From JBNKEI01 sp050288705 (GTDB lineage: Bacteria > Myxococcota > Myxococcia > Myxococcales > UBA5297), in assembly GCA_050288705.1 (NCBI GenBank), contig JBNKEI010000152.1, forward strand, positions 1 to 26,204: a stretch of DNA of 26,204 nucleotides, given 5' to 3'. The translations under genes were made by a program, and so were the position numbers. Under the pieces are notes generated by a model that was not told the DNA's origin, made no database searches, and was given only the letters and a program-made list of their open reading frames with translations. Shown in pieces: positions 1 through 7,151 of the stretch. Position 1 is the first letter of the stretch; each line of letters starts with the position of its first letter.

Positions 1-64
1 GCCATTCTGCTGCTTTTTCTTGTGCTTGCTTTATCAGCGCTGCTCGCTCTTGCTCGCTTGTCAT
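1..64 (-). CDS. Partial unknown gene (N-terminus only, cut by the window edge)
   Basis: An ATG at 62-64 on the minus strand opens a frame that runs off the left edge of the window; 21 codons are visible. It begins MTSEQERAALIKQAQEKAAE, rich in Ala, Glu, Gln and Lys, which suggests a helix or coiled coil. The start is supported by an excellent ribosome binding site: GAAGGAG lies five bases upstream of the ATG. The stop codon of the metallophosphoesterase gene lies only 51 bases upstream on the same strand, so the two are probably co-transcribed. No function can be given from 21 residues. The remainder lies outside the window. Confidence 0.6.
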   Translation of the reverse strand, partial: MTSEQERAALIKQAQEKAAEW

Positions 65-115
65 TGGGTCTCCTTCTTTGGTGACCCATGACACTACTCC
101 GCTGGTTTTTACCTT

Positions 116-1834
116 TCATGCAGGCTTGCCGAAAAGACACGCTACTGCTACTACTCTAGTTGTTTCCGTTTCAATAACACGCACGATGAGGTTGGCTTCT
201 ATACCAGTATCTGTGTTAGAACGAGCAAGCATTCCAACGCCCAACAGCCGCGCGCCGAAAACGCGACCCAAGCCAATCTGTACATCAGAATTTTTTGCAA
301 GCGTAGAAGTACTCAAATCGAGCTGGTCGATAACTTTATTCAAGATGAGACTATTGTGTTCCACCGTTTGGATGCGTGAATTCGATGATTCCTTATCAAT
401 CTCGTAACGTAGCAATGTTTCCAAAACAGCATTTTCTCGAAGGTCTGTTGTTGAATTTCCGCTTTCATCAATTGTAAGAAGAAGAATTGTTAGCGGCCGG
501 CTGGTCCATTCATCAACTGTCTGATTTTTGGATTGAGATTCGGATGTCCTAAATTGCTCTGCTAGCTCGCGCACCTTTTTATCCAGAAGTCTCGATTCTT
601 CCCTGTTTTCTACTGTTTTTTGTTTCGCTTGCGCATCGCGAAGAAAAACCGACCAAACCTCGTTATCGGGGTCTTTCTTTTGTGCTTGCACAAAGGCTGC
701 TACTGCACCGGAATAATTTCCTTTGTTGAGCAGATCTATACCTCGTGTTCCATCGTCTCCTCCATCTGTTCGTACAATGAGAAATAGGTACAATATACAA
801 GCAAGTAGTACAGGAATAATAATCATCCAATGCCAACGACGAGGTTTTGATAGCTCGATATCAAAGTACGCGACAGGCGGTTTTCCCCAATTGGTATATG
901 GTCGCCAAGGAAGATCTTTGGTTTGACGCGAGCGAGTATTTACCCTCGCCATCTTGCCATTAATATGAATTAGATTATATAAACGTGGAATACTTTCTTC
1001 TCGCTGGCGCGGTCCAGCGCATATAGAGCCTGCGGCTATCACAGGCATACAAAAGCCCGGGTACTGAAAGACATTAAAGTCTGCGCGGTGAGTATGCCCA
1101 CATAATGCTAAACCATATTTAAGATCAACGAGATGTCCAAGTATAGAGGGATCTAAACAATCATCTTGCCCAGCTTTGCCCAGCCAATTGAGGTCGTGGT
1201 GCCAAACGGCGATCTTTAGGAGCTGCTTATTGACGATTTTTTTCTCTGCATTATAAACTGCTTCTTCATAAATTCCGCCTTTAAATTGCGAGTGATCAAT
1301 GCCGTCGCAGCTATTCAATCCTACTATGCAAATTCCAAACTCGGGGTATTCCCATACGTCAAACTGATACTTACGCTTGATACCGTATTCTCGCCCATAT
1401 ATTCGGCCATACAAGTCGCGAAACGGATCGAGCCGTTTTGAATACTTTTCTTCATCAACAATTGCCAAGTCTGATTTATCTGACTTACGTTTTCCGTTTT
1501 TGACCTCTTGACTAACACTCTGTTTGCTAATAGCCCAATTAATATCGTGATTACCTGGCACCAAAATTACGCGGCTGAACTCTGGAACTGTCAATTCATT
1601 TTTTAGCTCATTAATCAGATTATAGACTTCGTCATATTCTTCTTTTTTCGCTGATTGAGTGAGGTCGCCCGAAATGATCAGCAAGTCTGGTTTAGGCAAT
1701 TTTTCTTCATTTTGTTGACGATGTAAGTCTGCTTTTAATGCAAAGATGATATTATCATTGGTTACAAGTTCGTCTTCCGTGCGGTGAATGTCGGAAAGGT
1801 GCAGGATGGTAGCGCTTGTCATTCTATTAGGCAT
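116..1834 (-). CDS. Membrane metallophosphoesterase with TPR-like linker and CsgG-like C-terminal domain
   Basis: The 572-residue protein has an N-terminal calcineurin-type metallophosphoesterase domain. All the metal-binding motifs are visible: DIH at 15-17, GD at 56-57, GNHD at 94-97, a His-His pair at 212-213 and GHTH at 246-249. One strongly hydrophobic segment follows at about 335-354. Next comes a short TPR-like helix pair around 366-390 (LLNKGNYSGAVAAFVQAQKK). The last ~125 residues resemble the CsgG fold in three places: a helix ending in IQTVEHNSLIL, the stretch GRVFGARLLGVGMLARS, and a final VRVIETETTRVVAVA strand pair. The catalytic domain should be cytoplasmic, because it lacks a signal peptide, and the tail periplasmic; this topology is inferred. 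The ATG at 1834 has AGGGGG four bases upstream. The substrate could be a protein, nucleotide or lipid phosphoester and cannot be read from sequence. It is more A+T-rich than the flagellar genes and is probably not part of the flagellar regulon. Confidence 0.85.
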   Translation of the reverse strand: MPNRMTSATILHLSDIHRTEDELVTNDNIIFALKADLHRQQNEEKLPKPDLLIISGDLTQSAKKEEYDEVYNLINELKNELTVPEFSRVILVPGNHDINWAISKQSVSQEVKNGKRKSDKSDLAIVDEEKYSKRLDPFRDLYGRIYGREYGIKRKYQFDVWEYPEFGICIVGLNSCDGIDHSQFKGGIYEEAVYNAEKKIVNKQLLKIAVWHHDLNWLGKAGQDDCLDPSILGHLVDLKYGLALCGHTHRADFNVFQYPGFCMPVIAAGSICAGPRQREESIPRLYNLIHINGKMARVNTRSRQTKDLPWRPYTNWGKPPVAYFDIELSKPRRWHWMIIIPVLLACILYLFLIVRTDGGDDGTRGIDLLNKGNYSGAVAAFVQAQKKDPDNEVWSVFLRDAQAKQKTVENREESRLLDKKVRELAEQFRTSESQSKNQTVDEWTSRPLTILLLTIDESGNSTTDLRENAVLETLLRYEIDKESSNSRIQTVEHNSLILNKVIDQLDLSTSTLAKNSDVQIGLGRVFGARLLGVGMLARSNTDTGIEANLIVRVIETETTRVVAVACLFGKPA

Positions 1835-2189
1835 ATGTCCCCCTGGTTCTACAAAGATATTTTTTAATTAATACTTTTCTAAATAAGACTCGGATTCCAT
1901 AATTACATTAGCAAGAATGTATTCTAAGACTTTGCGTACTCAAAAAGAAAGCCTAGCAGACAACGTCGCTGGCCACGACCGGAGACCGATATTCTAATGA
2001 ATAATCAATTAAAAAATTGATACGACTATAAGTGATAACTCTAGGCCAAGTATTACCTCCAGGCACGCTCAAGCGGATTCCACATTTTATTTTTGACATC
2101 ACCGCCATGTCTGCAGAAAACCACCATGCCACCCGCGTACCAATTGCGGCAAGGCAATTAATCCTTAACAGTTTTCTCGATCCCGCAAC
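1835..2189. other. A+T-rich intergenic region downstream of the kinase and upstream of the phosphoesterase
   Basis: This 355-base gap separates two minus-strand genes. It should hold the promoter of the phosphoesterase gene and the end of the kinase transcript. Two small hairpins are visible: ATCAATT/AATTGAT (2004-2010 and 2015-2021, four-base loop) and AATTGC/GCAATT (2142-2147 and 2154-2159, six-base loop). Neither is followed by a convincing T-run on the minus strand, so I do not call a terminator. The part next to the phosphoesterase start (1850-1920) is very A+T-rich, but no clean -35/-10 pair stands out. I see no RNA gene or convincing small ORF. Confidence 0.5.
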
Positions 2190-4382
2190 CTACGCCAAAG
2201 GAAAGTCAACCACAAAGCTGGTGTCTCCCGGGCTGCTGCGAAAACTGATTTCCCCATTCATTTGTTTAACGATTTCATGACAAATATATAATCCTAAGCC
2301 GGTGCCGCCGTTTTCCTTGGTTGTGAAGAATGGCTCGAAAATCCGTGAGGAAATTTCGGGAGGAATTCCCGACCCGGTGTCTTTCACTACCATCCGCAGT
2401 TTACCTTCAAACTCTCTTGCCTCCAGCAATATGGTTCCGGCTCCTCCCATGGAGTCTAGGGCATTTTCTAACAAGTTTAGTATCACCTGCCCCAAAGAAC
2501 CGGGGGAACCGCTGATCGGTGGCAAGTTTCCAATTTGCAAATTGACTTCACACTTTTGCTTTGCTCCTCGAAATATAAGTACTGCTTCTTCAAAGACTTT
2601 TTGGGGACTAAACACTACCCGCTCTTCCCCACGATTACGAGTCATGCCTTTAAGCGCCTGCACTATTCCCGCAATTCGGTCTAAACCGGCTCGCGAATCG
2701 GCAGCCATTTCCCTGATTTCTTGCACCAATTCTTCGATGGTCAAGTCACCGTTAGTGGTGGTTCCTAGGCTGTGGGGCGCATCTTTTACCGAGGGTAAAA
2801 CCAAACGTTTAGACAGCTCATCCAGGTAGCTAGTCATGGTGTTTAGATTACTTTTCACAAAAGACAACGGATTATTTATTTCGTGAGCTACTCCTGCCGC
2901 CAGTTGACCAATAGCCGCCAGCCTTTCGCGGCGGGTGGCAATCTCTCGGGCTCGCATTACGTCAGCTTCCAATGCGCGTCTGGCCGATAAATCTCGAAAA
3001 ATTGCCCGCCAAACCATGTTCTCGCCATGTCCGGTGCAACTTATCGACACCTCACAAGGAATGCGCTTGCTTTGGGGGGTAAGTACTAGAAATTCGGAAG
3101 TCGTGGGCGTTCCCACTGGCGCTTCCCGCAACAACTGCAAGAACTTCTGGCGTTCTTCTTCCACCACCAATTCATCTAGCGAAAGCCCTTCGACTTCTTC
3201 TGATTCTCTGCCAAGAATAGGCTTAAGCCTACCCGCAGCCATGGAAATGACCCCACCGGCTCCTTGCTCTACCACTGCATCGGGAAGGTTTTCCATTAAC
3301 GAGCGCCTAGCTGATACTTCTGCTGCCATGACTGCATCTGCCCGCGAACGTTCCAACAGCGTGCCTAGAGCATCGGCCAGGCCCTGAATCATGCGCATCT
3401 CGCCATCGCCCAAAACTCCGGTGGGATGAAAAACCGTAACCACTCCTGAAGGTCTGCCTGCCAGGCGAATTGGAATGGCCAGCAAAGCCACCTTTTCATC
3501 GGGTTTCACCAAAGCTCGTTCCGCCGCAAAAGGAGATCGGGCAAGGCTAGGCAAATGTACTGGCTGGCAAAAGGCCACCGCCCGACCAAGAGTGGAAGCC
3601 GCGGGGTCTAAAGAAAAGGGTTGGGCCAGTCCTTCTAGTGATATGCTGAATCCCGCTTGCGCAACGCACACTAGGCTTCTTGTCTCTTCATCGATTTCGT
3701 GCAGAACCAGCATGCATCCGGCCAACGAACCGCTAATGGTTTTTAGTGCCCGTACCGCCGCTTCCCGAGGAGGAACCGCTTCTGCTGCCACTGCTAGCAT
3801 TGAACGCAAAGCTTTTACTTCGGTACGTAATCGTATTTGAGCACTTTGCTCTACAATGGCCAAAAACCCCGCGCGATGCGCTGCTCGCGCTAAAATGATA
3901 CGAATTTGTCCGATTCCCCCTGCTCCGAACACCACTTCCGCAGATTGCTCCATAGGCCCGGAGCAACCACAAATTTCAGTCAGTTTTTGACGGAGTACCT
4001 TGCTTAAGGGTCCATCTAATAGCCTGGTAGCCGCTTGGTTAGACTCAATAATTTCACCATCTTCACTTAGCCCCAGCACTCCTAAAGGTAGCTCATCGAG
4101 TAGAAGCACCAGAGTGCCTACCGGCCCCCGATACATTTCTTGTTCCATCGGCAAGGTCTGATTCATGCCAGGCAATGCAAGCAAAATTCCGGCCGGGTGC
4201 TTGGGGGGTGTAATTCTGATACTGACACGGCAATTCCTCTTACCGATCACGCGAGCATAGGACCGTAGGTCAAAAGTCGAGAGTTTGTCGACTGGCGAGA
4301 CGTCACCAAGGTGGCGCAGTTTATTAGCTGGGTTGGATTTTTCTAATGCGGTCTTTTCGAACCCATCCTTAAGTAATCGCAC
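2190..4382 (-). CDS. Soluble PAS-GAF-PAS sensor histidine kinase, probable flagellar two-component sensor
   Basis: The 730-residue protein reads as an N-terminal extension, PAS (about 88-180), GAF (about 190-345), PAS (about 355-465), then HisKA with the phospho-accepting His in HEINNP (500-505) and a HATPase_c domain. The ATP-lid motifs are intact: NLLENALDS (636-644), DTGSG (668-672) and GTGLGL (693-698). No membrane segment is evident, so it should sense a cytoplasmic cue. The GTG at 4382 has AGGAG only one base upstream, which is unusually close. An internal ATG at residue 73 is the next candidate but has no Shine-Dalgarno sequence. The gene is divergent from a sigma-54 activator, as NtrB-like flagellar kinases (FleS, FlgS) often are near theirs. 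Unlike those systems, neither nearby activator has a receiver domain, so its phosphotransfer partner is not in the window. The kinase call is firm; the flagellar role is inferred from position. Confidence 0.9.
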   Translation of the reverse strand: MRLLKDGFEKTALEKSNPANKLRHLGDVSPVDKLSTFDLRSYARVIGKRNCRVSIRITPPKHPAGILLALPGMNQTLPMEQEMYRGPVGTLVLLLDELPLGVLGLSEDGEIIESNQAATRLLDGPLSKVLRQKLTEICGCSGPMEQSAEVVFGAGGIGQIRIILARAAHRAGFLAIVEQSAQIRLRTEVKALRSMLAVAAEAVPPREAAVRALKTISGSLAGCMLVLHEIDEETRSLVCVAQAGFSISLEGLAQPFSLDPAASTLGRAVAFCQPVHLPSLARSPFAAERALVKPDEKVALLAIPIRLAGRPSGVVTVFHPTGVLGDGEMRMIQGLADALGTLLERSRADAVMAAEVSARRSLMENLPDAVVEQGAGGVISMAAGRLKPILGRESEEVEGLSLDELVVEEERQKFLQLLREAPVGTPTTSEFLVLTPQSKRIPCEVSISCTGHGENMVWRAIFRDLSARRALEADVMRAREIATRRERLAAIGQLAAGVAHEINNPLSFVKSNLNTMTSYLDELSKRLVLPSVKDAPHSLGTTTNGDLTIEELVQEIREMAADSRAGLDRIAGIVQALKGMTRNRGEERVVFSPQKVFEEAVLIFRGAKQKCEVNLQIGNLPPISGSPGSLGQVILNLLENALDSMGGAGTILLEAREFEGKLRMVVKDTGSGIPPEISSRIFEPFFTTKENGGTGLGLYICHEIVKQMNGEISFRSSPGDTSFVVDFPLA

Positions 4383-4404
4383 GCTCCTTTCTAATTTTTT
4401 TCGC

Positions 4405-4422
4405 TAATACAAGTTAATACAA
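4405..4422. promoter_or_regulatory. Tandem TAATACAA direct repeat upstream of the kinase gene
   Basis: TAATACAA occurs twice (4405-4412 and 4415-4422) with a period of exactly ten bases, one helical turn, and ends 22 bases upstream of the kinase GTG. On the minus strand it reads TTGTATTA twice. It could be a regulator half-site pair or overlapping -10-like elements of the kinase promoter. It may also be chance in an A+T-rich leader. Confidence 0.3.
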
Positions 4423-4545
4423 ACAGTTGCCTGCCTGCTGGCTAGGAATCATTCGCCGGTGACTCTTTTCGAAGGGGTGGATATTAACCCGGCCAGTTGC
4501 TTGGTTGCGCCGAAGTTCTGACAGTGATTCAACAGTCTGGCGCTT

Positions 4546-4561
4546 TGGCCCTATGCTTGCT
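4546..4561 (+). promoter_or_regulatory. Candidate sigma-54 promoter upstream of the first activator gene
   Basis: TGGCCCTATGCTTGCT matches the -24/-12 sigma-54 consensus: TGGC at -24, TTGCT at -12 and ten bases between the invariant GG and GC. The predicted transcription start is near 4572. That lies about 40 bases upstream of the ATG at 4614 and leaves the Shine-Dalgarno sequence inside the leader. The activator may therefore be controlled by another sigma-54 activator or by itself. Confidence 0.6.
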
Positions 4562-4613
4562 CTAGCTTGGTTTCGTGTTGGTCACTGACCTGACGCGAGG
4601 AGCCGAGAAGCCT

Positions 4614-5765
4614 ATGTCCCAGGTTGCTACAACAGAAAAAAAAACTCGACCTTTCGAAATTGTTCACGCGGAAGGATCGGCTATCGTAGACGTAATTCGC
4701 ACTTGTAGCCGCATAGCTGCCACCGATGCTACTGTGTTGATAACTGGAGAAACTGGTACAGGAAAGGAGGTTTTTGCCCGCCTTCTGCACCAAAAAAGCC
4801 GCCGATCAGGCCATCCGTTAGTTTCGGTGAATTGCGGCGCCATTCCTGAAGCCCTGCTAGAGAGTGAGCTTTTTGGTTACGCTAAGGGAGCTTTCACCGG
4901 AGCGGTTACTTCCCGACGGGGACGTATTGCTCTTGCTGAAGGAGGAACTCTCTTTCTCGACGAAATCGGGGAGCTACCCCTTTCGTTACAAGTAAAATTA
5001 CTGCGCGTTCTCCAGGAACGTACTTATGAGCCGGTAGGAAGCATGGAATCGATTCCCGCCGACTTTCGCTTAGTTGCGGCTACTAATCGAAATCTTGCGG
5101 CCGAAGTAGACGCCGGTCGATTCCGCCGCGATCTTTTTTATCGTCTACTGGTCTGCCCATTAGAGCTGCCGGCGCTACGCGAGCGCCGAGGCGACATAGT
5201 GCCACTTTTCAACTCTTTTTGGAGTAAGCATGGGGAATCCCGACCGGTGGACGCCGCCGCCCTGCGCCAATTAGAAAGATACGATTGGCCAGGAAATGTG
5301 CGCGAGCTGGAAAACATGGTGGAAAGACTATCGGTATGCTGCGAGAGCCCGGTGGTTCGCTTAGGCGACCTTCCCCCGCCGCTGCGAGGAATGAGCGATT
5401 CTCCCTCTGCGCATTTTCTACCATCGTGTAATCCTTCTGCGACTGCCGCCGCTACTGCTCCCCCTAATTCGACCCCTTTTCTTGCGGATACTCCTGCTGC
5501 AACCACTGCGCCTGCTGCGCCCGCTGCGCCCAACGACAATCGACCTCGCCCTCCTCTGCATATAGTCCCCCCAGCCAAAATCTCTATCCCAGACAATATT
5601 TCCTTCCCTATTGATTTATGTGCCATGCTTCGAAGACTAGAGGAAAATTATATTGATGCTGCCTTGGAATACACCCATGGAAACCGCAAGGCTGCTGCTG
5701 AGCTGCTTGGTTTGCAGCGGACTACTTTGGTAGAAAAGCTGCGTCGTAGAAGTAAAACTGGGTAG
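4614..5765 (+). CDS. Sigma-54-dependent transcriptional activator without receiver domain (flagellar regulator, FleQ/FlbD class)
   Basis: The 383-residue protein is almost entirely an AAA+ sigma-54 activation domain followed by a Fis-type helix-turn-helix. Walker A is GETGTGKE (45-52), the sigma-54-contacting GAFTGA loop is at 92-97, Walker B is LFLDEIGE (113-120), and WPGNVRELENMVE marks the end of the ATPase domain. A linker rich in Ala, Pro and Thr (about 260-325) leads to the DNA-binding helix-turn-helix in THGNRKAAAELLGLQRTTL (354-372). There is no N-terminal receiver or other sensory domain. I chose the ATG at 4614, which has GAGGAG at 4597-4602. An upstream in-frame GTG at 4575 would lie almost on the predicted transcription start. 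The gene is divergent from the kinase and upstream of the plus-strand flagellar arm, which it probably activates. The exact orthologue name cannot be decided. Confidence 0.9.
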   Translation: MSQVATTEKKTRPFEIVHAEGSAIVDVIRTCSRIAATDATVLITGETGTGKEVFARLLHQKSRRSGHPLVSVNCGAIPEALLESELFGYAKGAFTGAVTSRRGRIALAEGGTLFLDEIGELPLSLQVKLLRVLQERTYEPVGSMESIPADFRLVAATNRNLAAEVDAGRFRRDLFYRLLVCPLELPALRERRGDIVPLFNSFWSKHGESRPVDAAALRQLERYDWPGNVRELENMVERLSVCCESPVVRLGDLPPPLRGMSDSPSAHFLPSCNPSATAAATAPPNSTPFLADTPAATTAPAAPAAPNDNRPRPPLHIVPPAKISIPDNISFPIDLCAMLRRLEENYIDAALEYTHGNRKAAAELLGLQRTTLVEKLRRRSKTG

Positions 5766-5792
5766 CTAGTGGTCGCTTTAGTTGTGTACAGC

Positions 5793-5808
5793 CGGCATGA
5801 GTGCTGCA
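5793..5808 (+). promoter_or_regulatory. Possible sigma-54 promoter upstream of the exported TPR gene
   Basis: CGGCATGAGTGCTGCA keeps the GG-N10-GC spacing and the terminal A, but deviates at the first base of -24 and has CTGCA rather than TTGCA at -12. The predicted start (about 5819) is only four bases before the ATG at 5823. The message would therefore be nearly leaderless, which lowers confidence. If real, it would drive the operon containing the second activator and flgB to fliK. Confidence 0.4.
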
Positions 5809-5822
5809 TTTAACTGGTATTC

Positions 5823-7151
5823 ATGCTGGTAAGCGTAATCGCCGCATTATTGGTTGCCACCCCTTCGGTCAAGCCGGTTCCAGGAGGAATAGCGGCGACG
5901 ATTTTTTCTGCCGAGCGCATTGAGCTGCCCAGTATGCGCGGGCCTTTGCGTTTGCAGATGGAGGCACTTCAGGGAGCGATCGAATTAGAAACGAGGGACA
6001 AAGAAGTTCTACTCCGCCAATTGTCACGCCTTCAGGGAGGATTGTGCCCAGTAGTAGAAAGTTTTTATGGTGGCGTGCGCATGCGTTGCACCACTAAGCA
6101 ACTGAATGCTCAACTAGTAACTAAGAGAGGAAAGCGGTACCTCGATTTATTTCGACTACGAGGCATTCCTGTTCGGCCCGGAGACGAAGGCCCGCCTAGT
6201 GTTTTTTACTCCCCGGAAAATTTTGACTTAGGTGATTCTTGCCCAGGCTCTACTGACGCCAGTAAGGCTGAATGTGCCTTTATTGCCGACCACCACCAAA
6301 AGGCTATTGGGTACTTGCAGAATGCTTTTGCTTCGCGTCCTTCTTATGCTGCGCTTCGCCTAGGAGACATTGCCCTCGCTGCCAAACAAACCGAATTGGC
6401 TATTGCTTGGTATAAGAAAGGCCAACTAAAGGGTAATTTCGGTCGGCTTGCCCTTGCCCGGGAATGTGAACTCACCGGTTCTTGCTTTTCCCGTATTAAT
6501 CAGACATTTGAATCGGCAGGACTGCCTGAGCCCATGCGCACTGAAATGGAGTTAAGACACGCGCGTACTCTCATTTTGTTGGGAAAAGGTTCCGAGGCGG
6601 CAATGCTACTAATCGAGCGGTTTCGCGCTTCCGACCGTCTGGCGGTGACCGATGTGGCTCCCATACTTTGCAAAAAAATGGTACTGGCTGTTCTTCGCGA
6701 TCCCCAAGTTCTTCCGCAAATACTGCCCATGACTTTGTATTTGGCGCTTCCTAATCGGGGAAACGGTTCTTTGTCCAACGAAATGGTACGCGCCGCTGCC
6801 AATCGTGCAGAAGGTTTAGGCGCACCAGAATTTGGCGCCAACTTGTTGGCAGCTATTACTAGCCAAATTCCCCCCAGGAGTATTTCTGACCATCTAGCGC
6901 GCACCGCCGAGATGTATCTGGCTGCAAAAGACCGCATTCGCGCCGAAGTTATTGTCGAATACGCGCAAACGCAGCTCTCCAAGCGTCAGCTAGCTGGCGC
7001 TAAATGGAAGGCTATTGTCGAAGGCTTGACAGCTTCAGAGAGAACCCAACATACTGTTTCCACTAAGAAAATTGACCCATCGTCCGATTTGGCACAGGCT
7101 GAGCAAGTGTTAACTCGTGCGCGCACTCAGCGCTCGATGGAGGCACGATGA
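5823..7151 (+). CDS. Exported cysteine-containing TPR protein of unknown function in the flagellar operon
   Basis: I do not recognise this 442-residue protein as a named family. It starts with a hydrophobic stretch (MLVSVIAALLVATPSV) that resembles a weak signal peptide without a positively charged n-region. Residues ~40-70 look like a helical or coiled segment. Cysteines at 75, 89, 140, 151, 215 and 221 are spaced as if paired, which fits a periplasmic protein with disulfides. From about 159 the sequence has TPR-like helical hairpins (HHQKAIGYLQNAFASRPSYA, ALAAKQTELAIAWYKKGQLK), and alpha-helical repeats continue to the end. An in-frame TAA at 5811 rules out any start more than four codons upstream of the ATG at 5823; no Shine-Dalgarno sequence is visible. 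Its stop overlaps the next activator gene by ATGA, so the two are translationally coupled. It could be a periplasmic flagellar assembly factor or a regulator of the activators; both are guesses. Confidence 0.8.
   Translation: MLVSVIAALLVATPSVKPVPGGIAATIFSAERIELPSMRGPLRLQMEALQGAIELETRDKEVLLRQLSRLQGGLCPVVESFYGGVRMRCTTKQLNAQLVTKRGKRYLDLFRLRGIPVRPGDEGPPSVFYSPENFDLGDSCPGSTDASKAECAFIADHHQKAIGYLQNAFASRPSYAALRLGDIALAAKQTELAIAWYKKGQLKGNFGRLALARECELTGSCFSRINQTFESAGLPEPMRTEMELRHARTLILLGKGSEAAMLLIERFRASDRLAVTDVAPILCKKMVLAVLRDPQVLPQILPMTLYLALPNRGNGSLSNEMVRAAANRAEGLGAPEFGANLLAAITSQIPPRSISDHLARTAEMYLAAKDRIRAEVIVEYAQTQLSKRQLAGAKWKAIVEGLTASERTQHTVSTKKIDPSSDLAQAEQVLTRARTQRSMEAR

Noticed and set aside
4575..4613. 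Upstream GTG start giving the first activator 13 extra residues
   Set aside because: It lies about three bases after the predicted sigma-54 start with no Shine-Dalgarno sequence; the ATG at 4614 has GAGGAG and begins just before the conserved domain.
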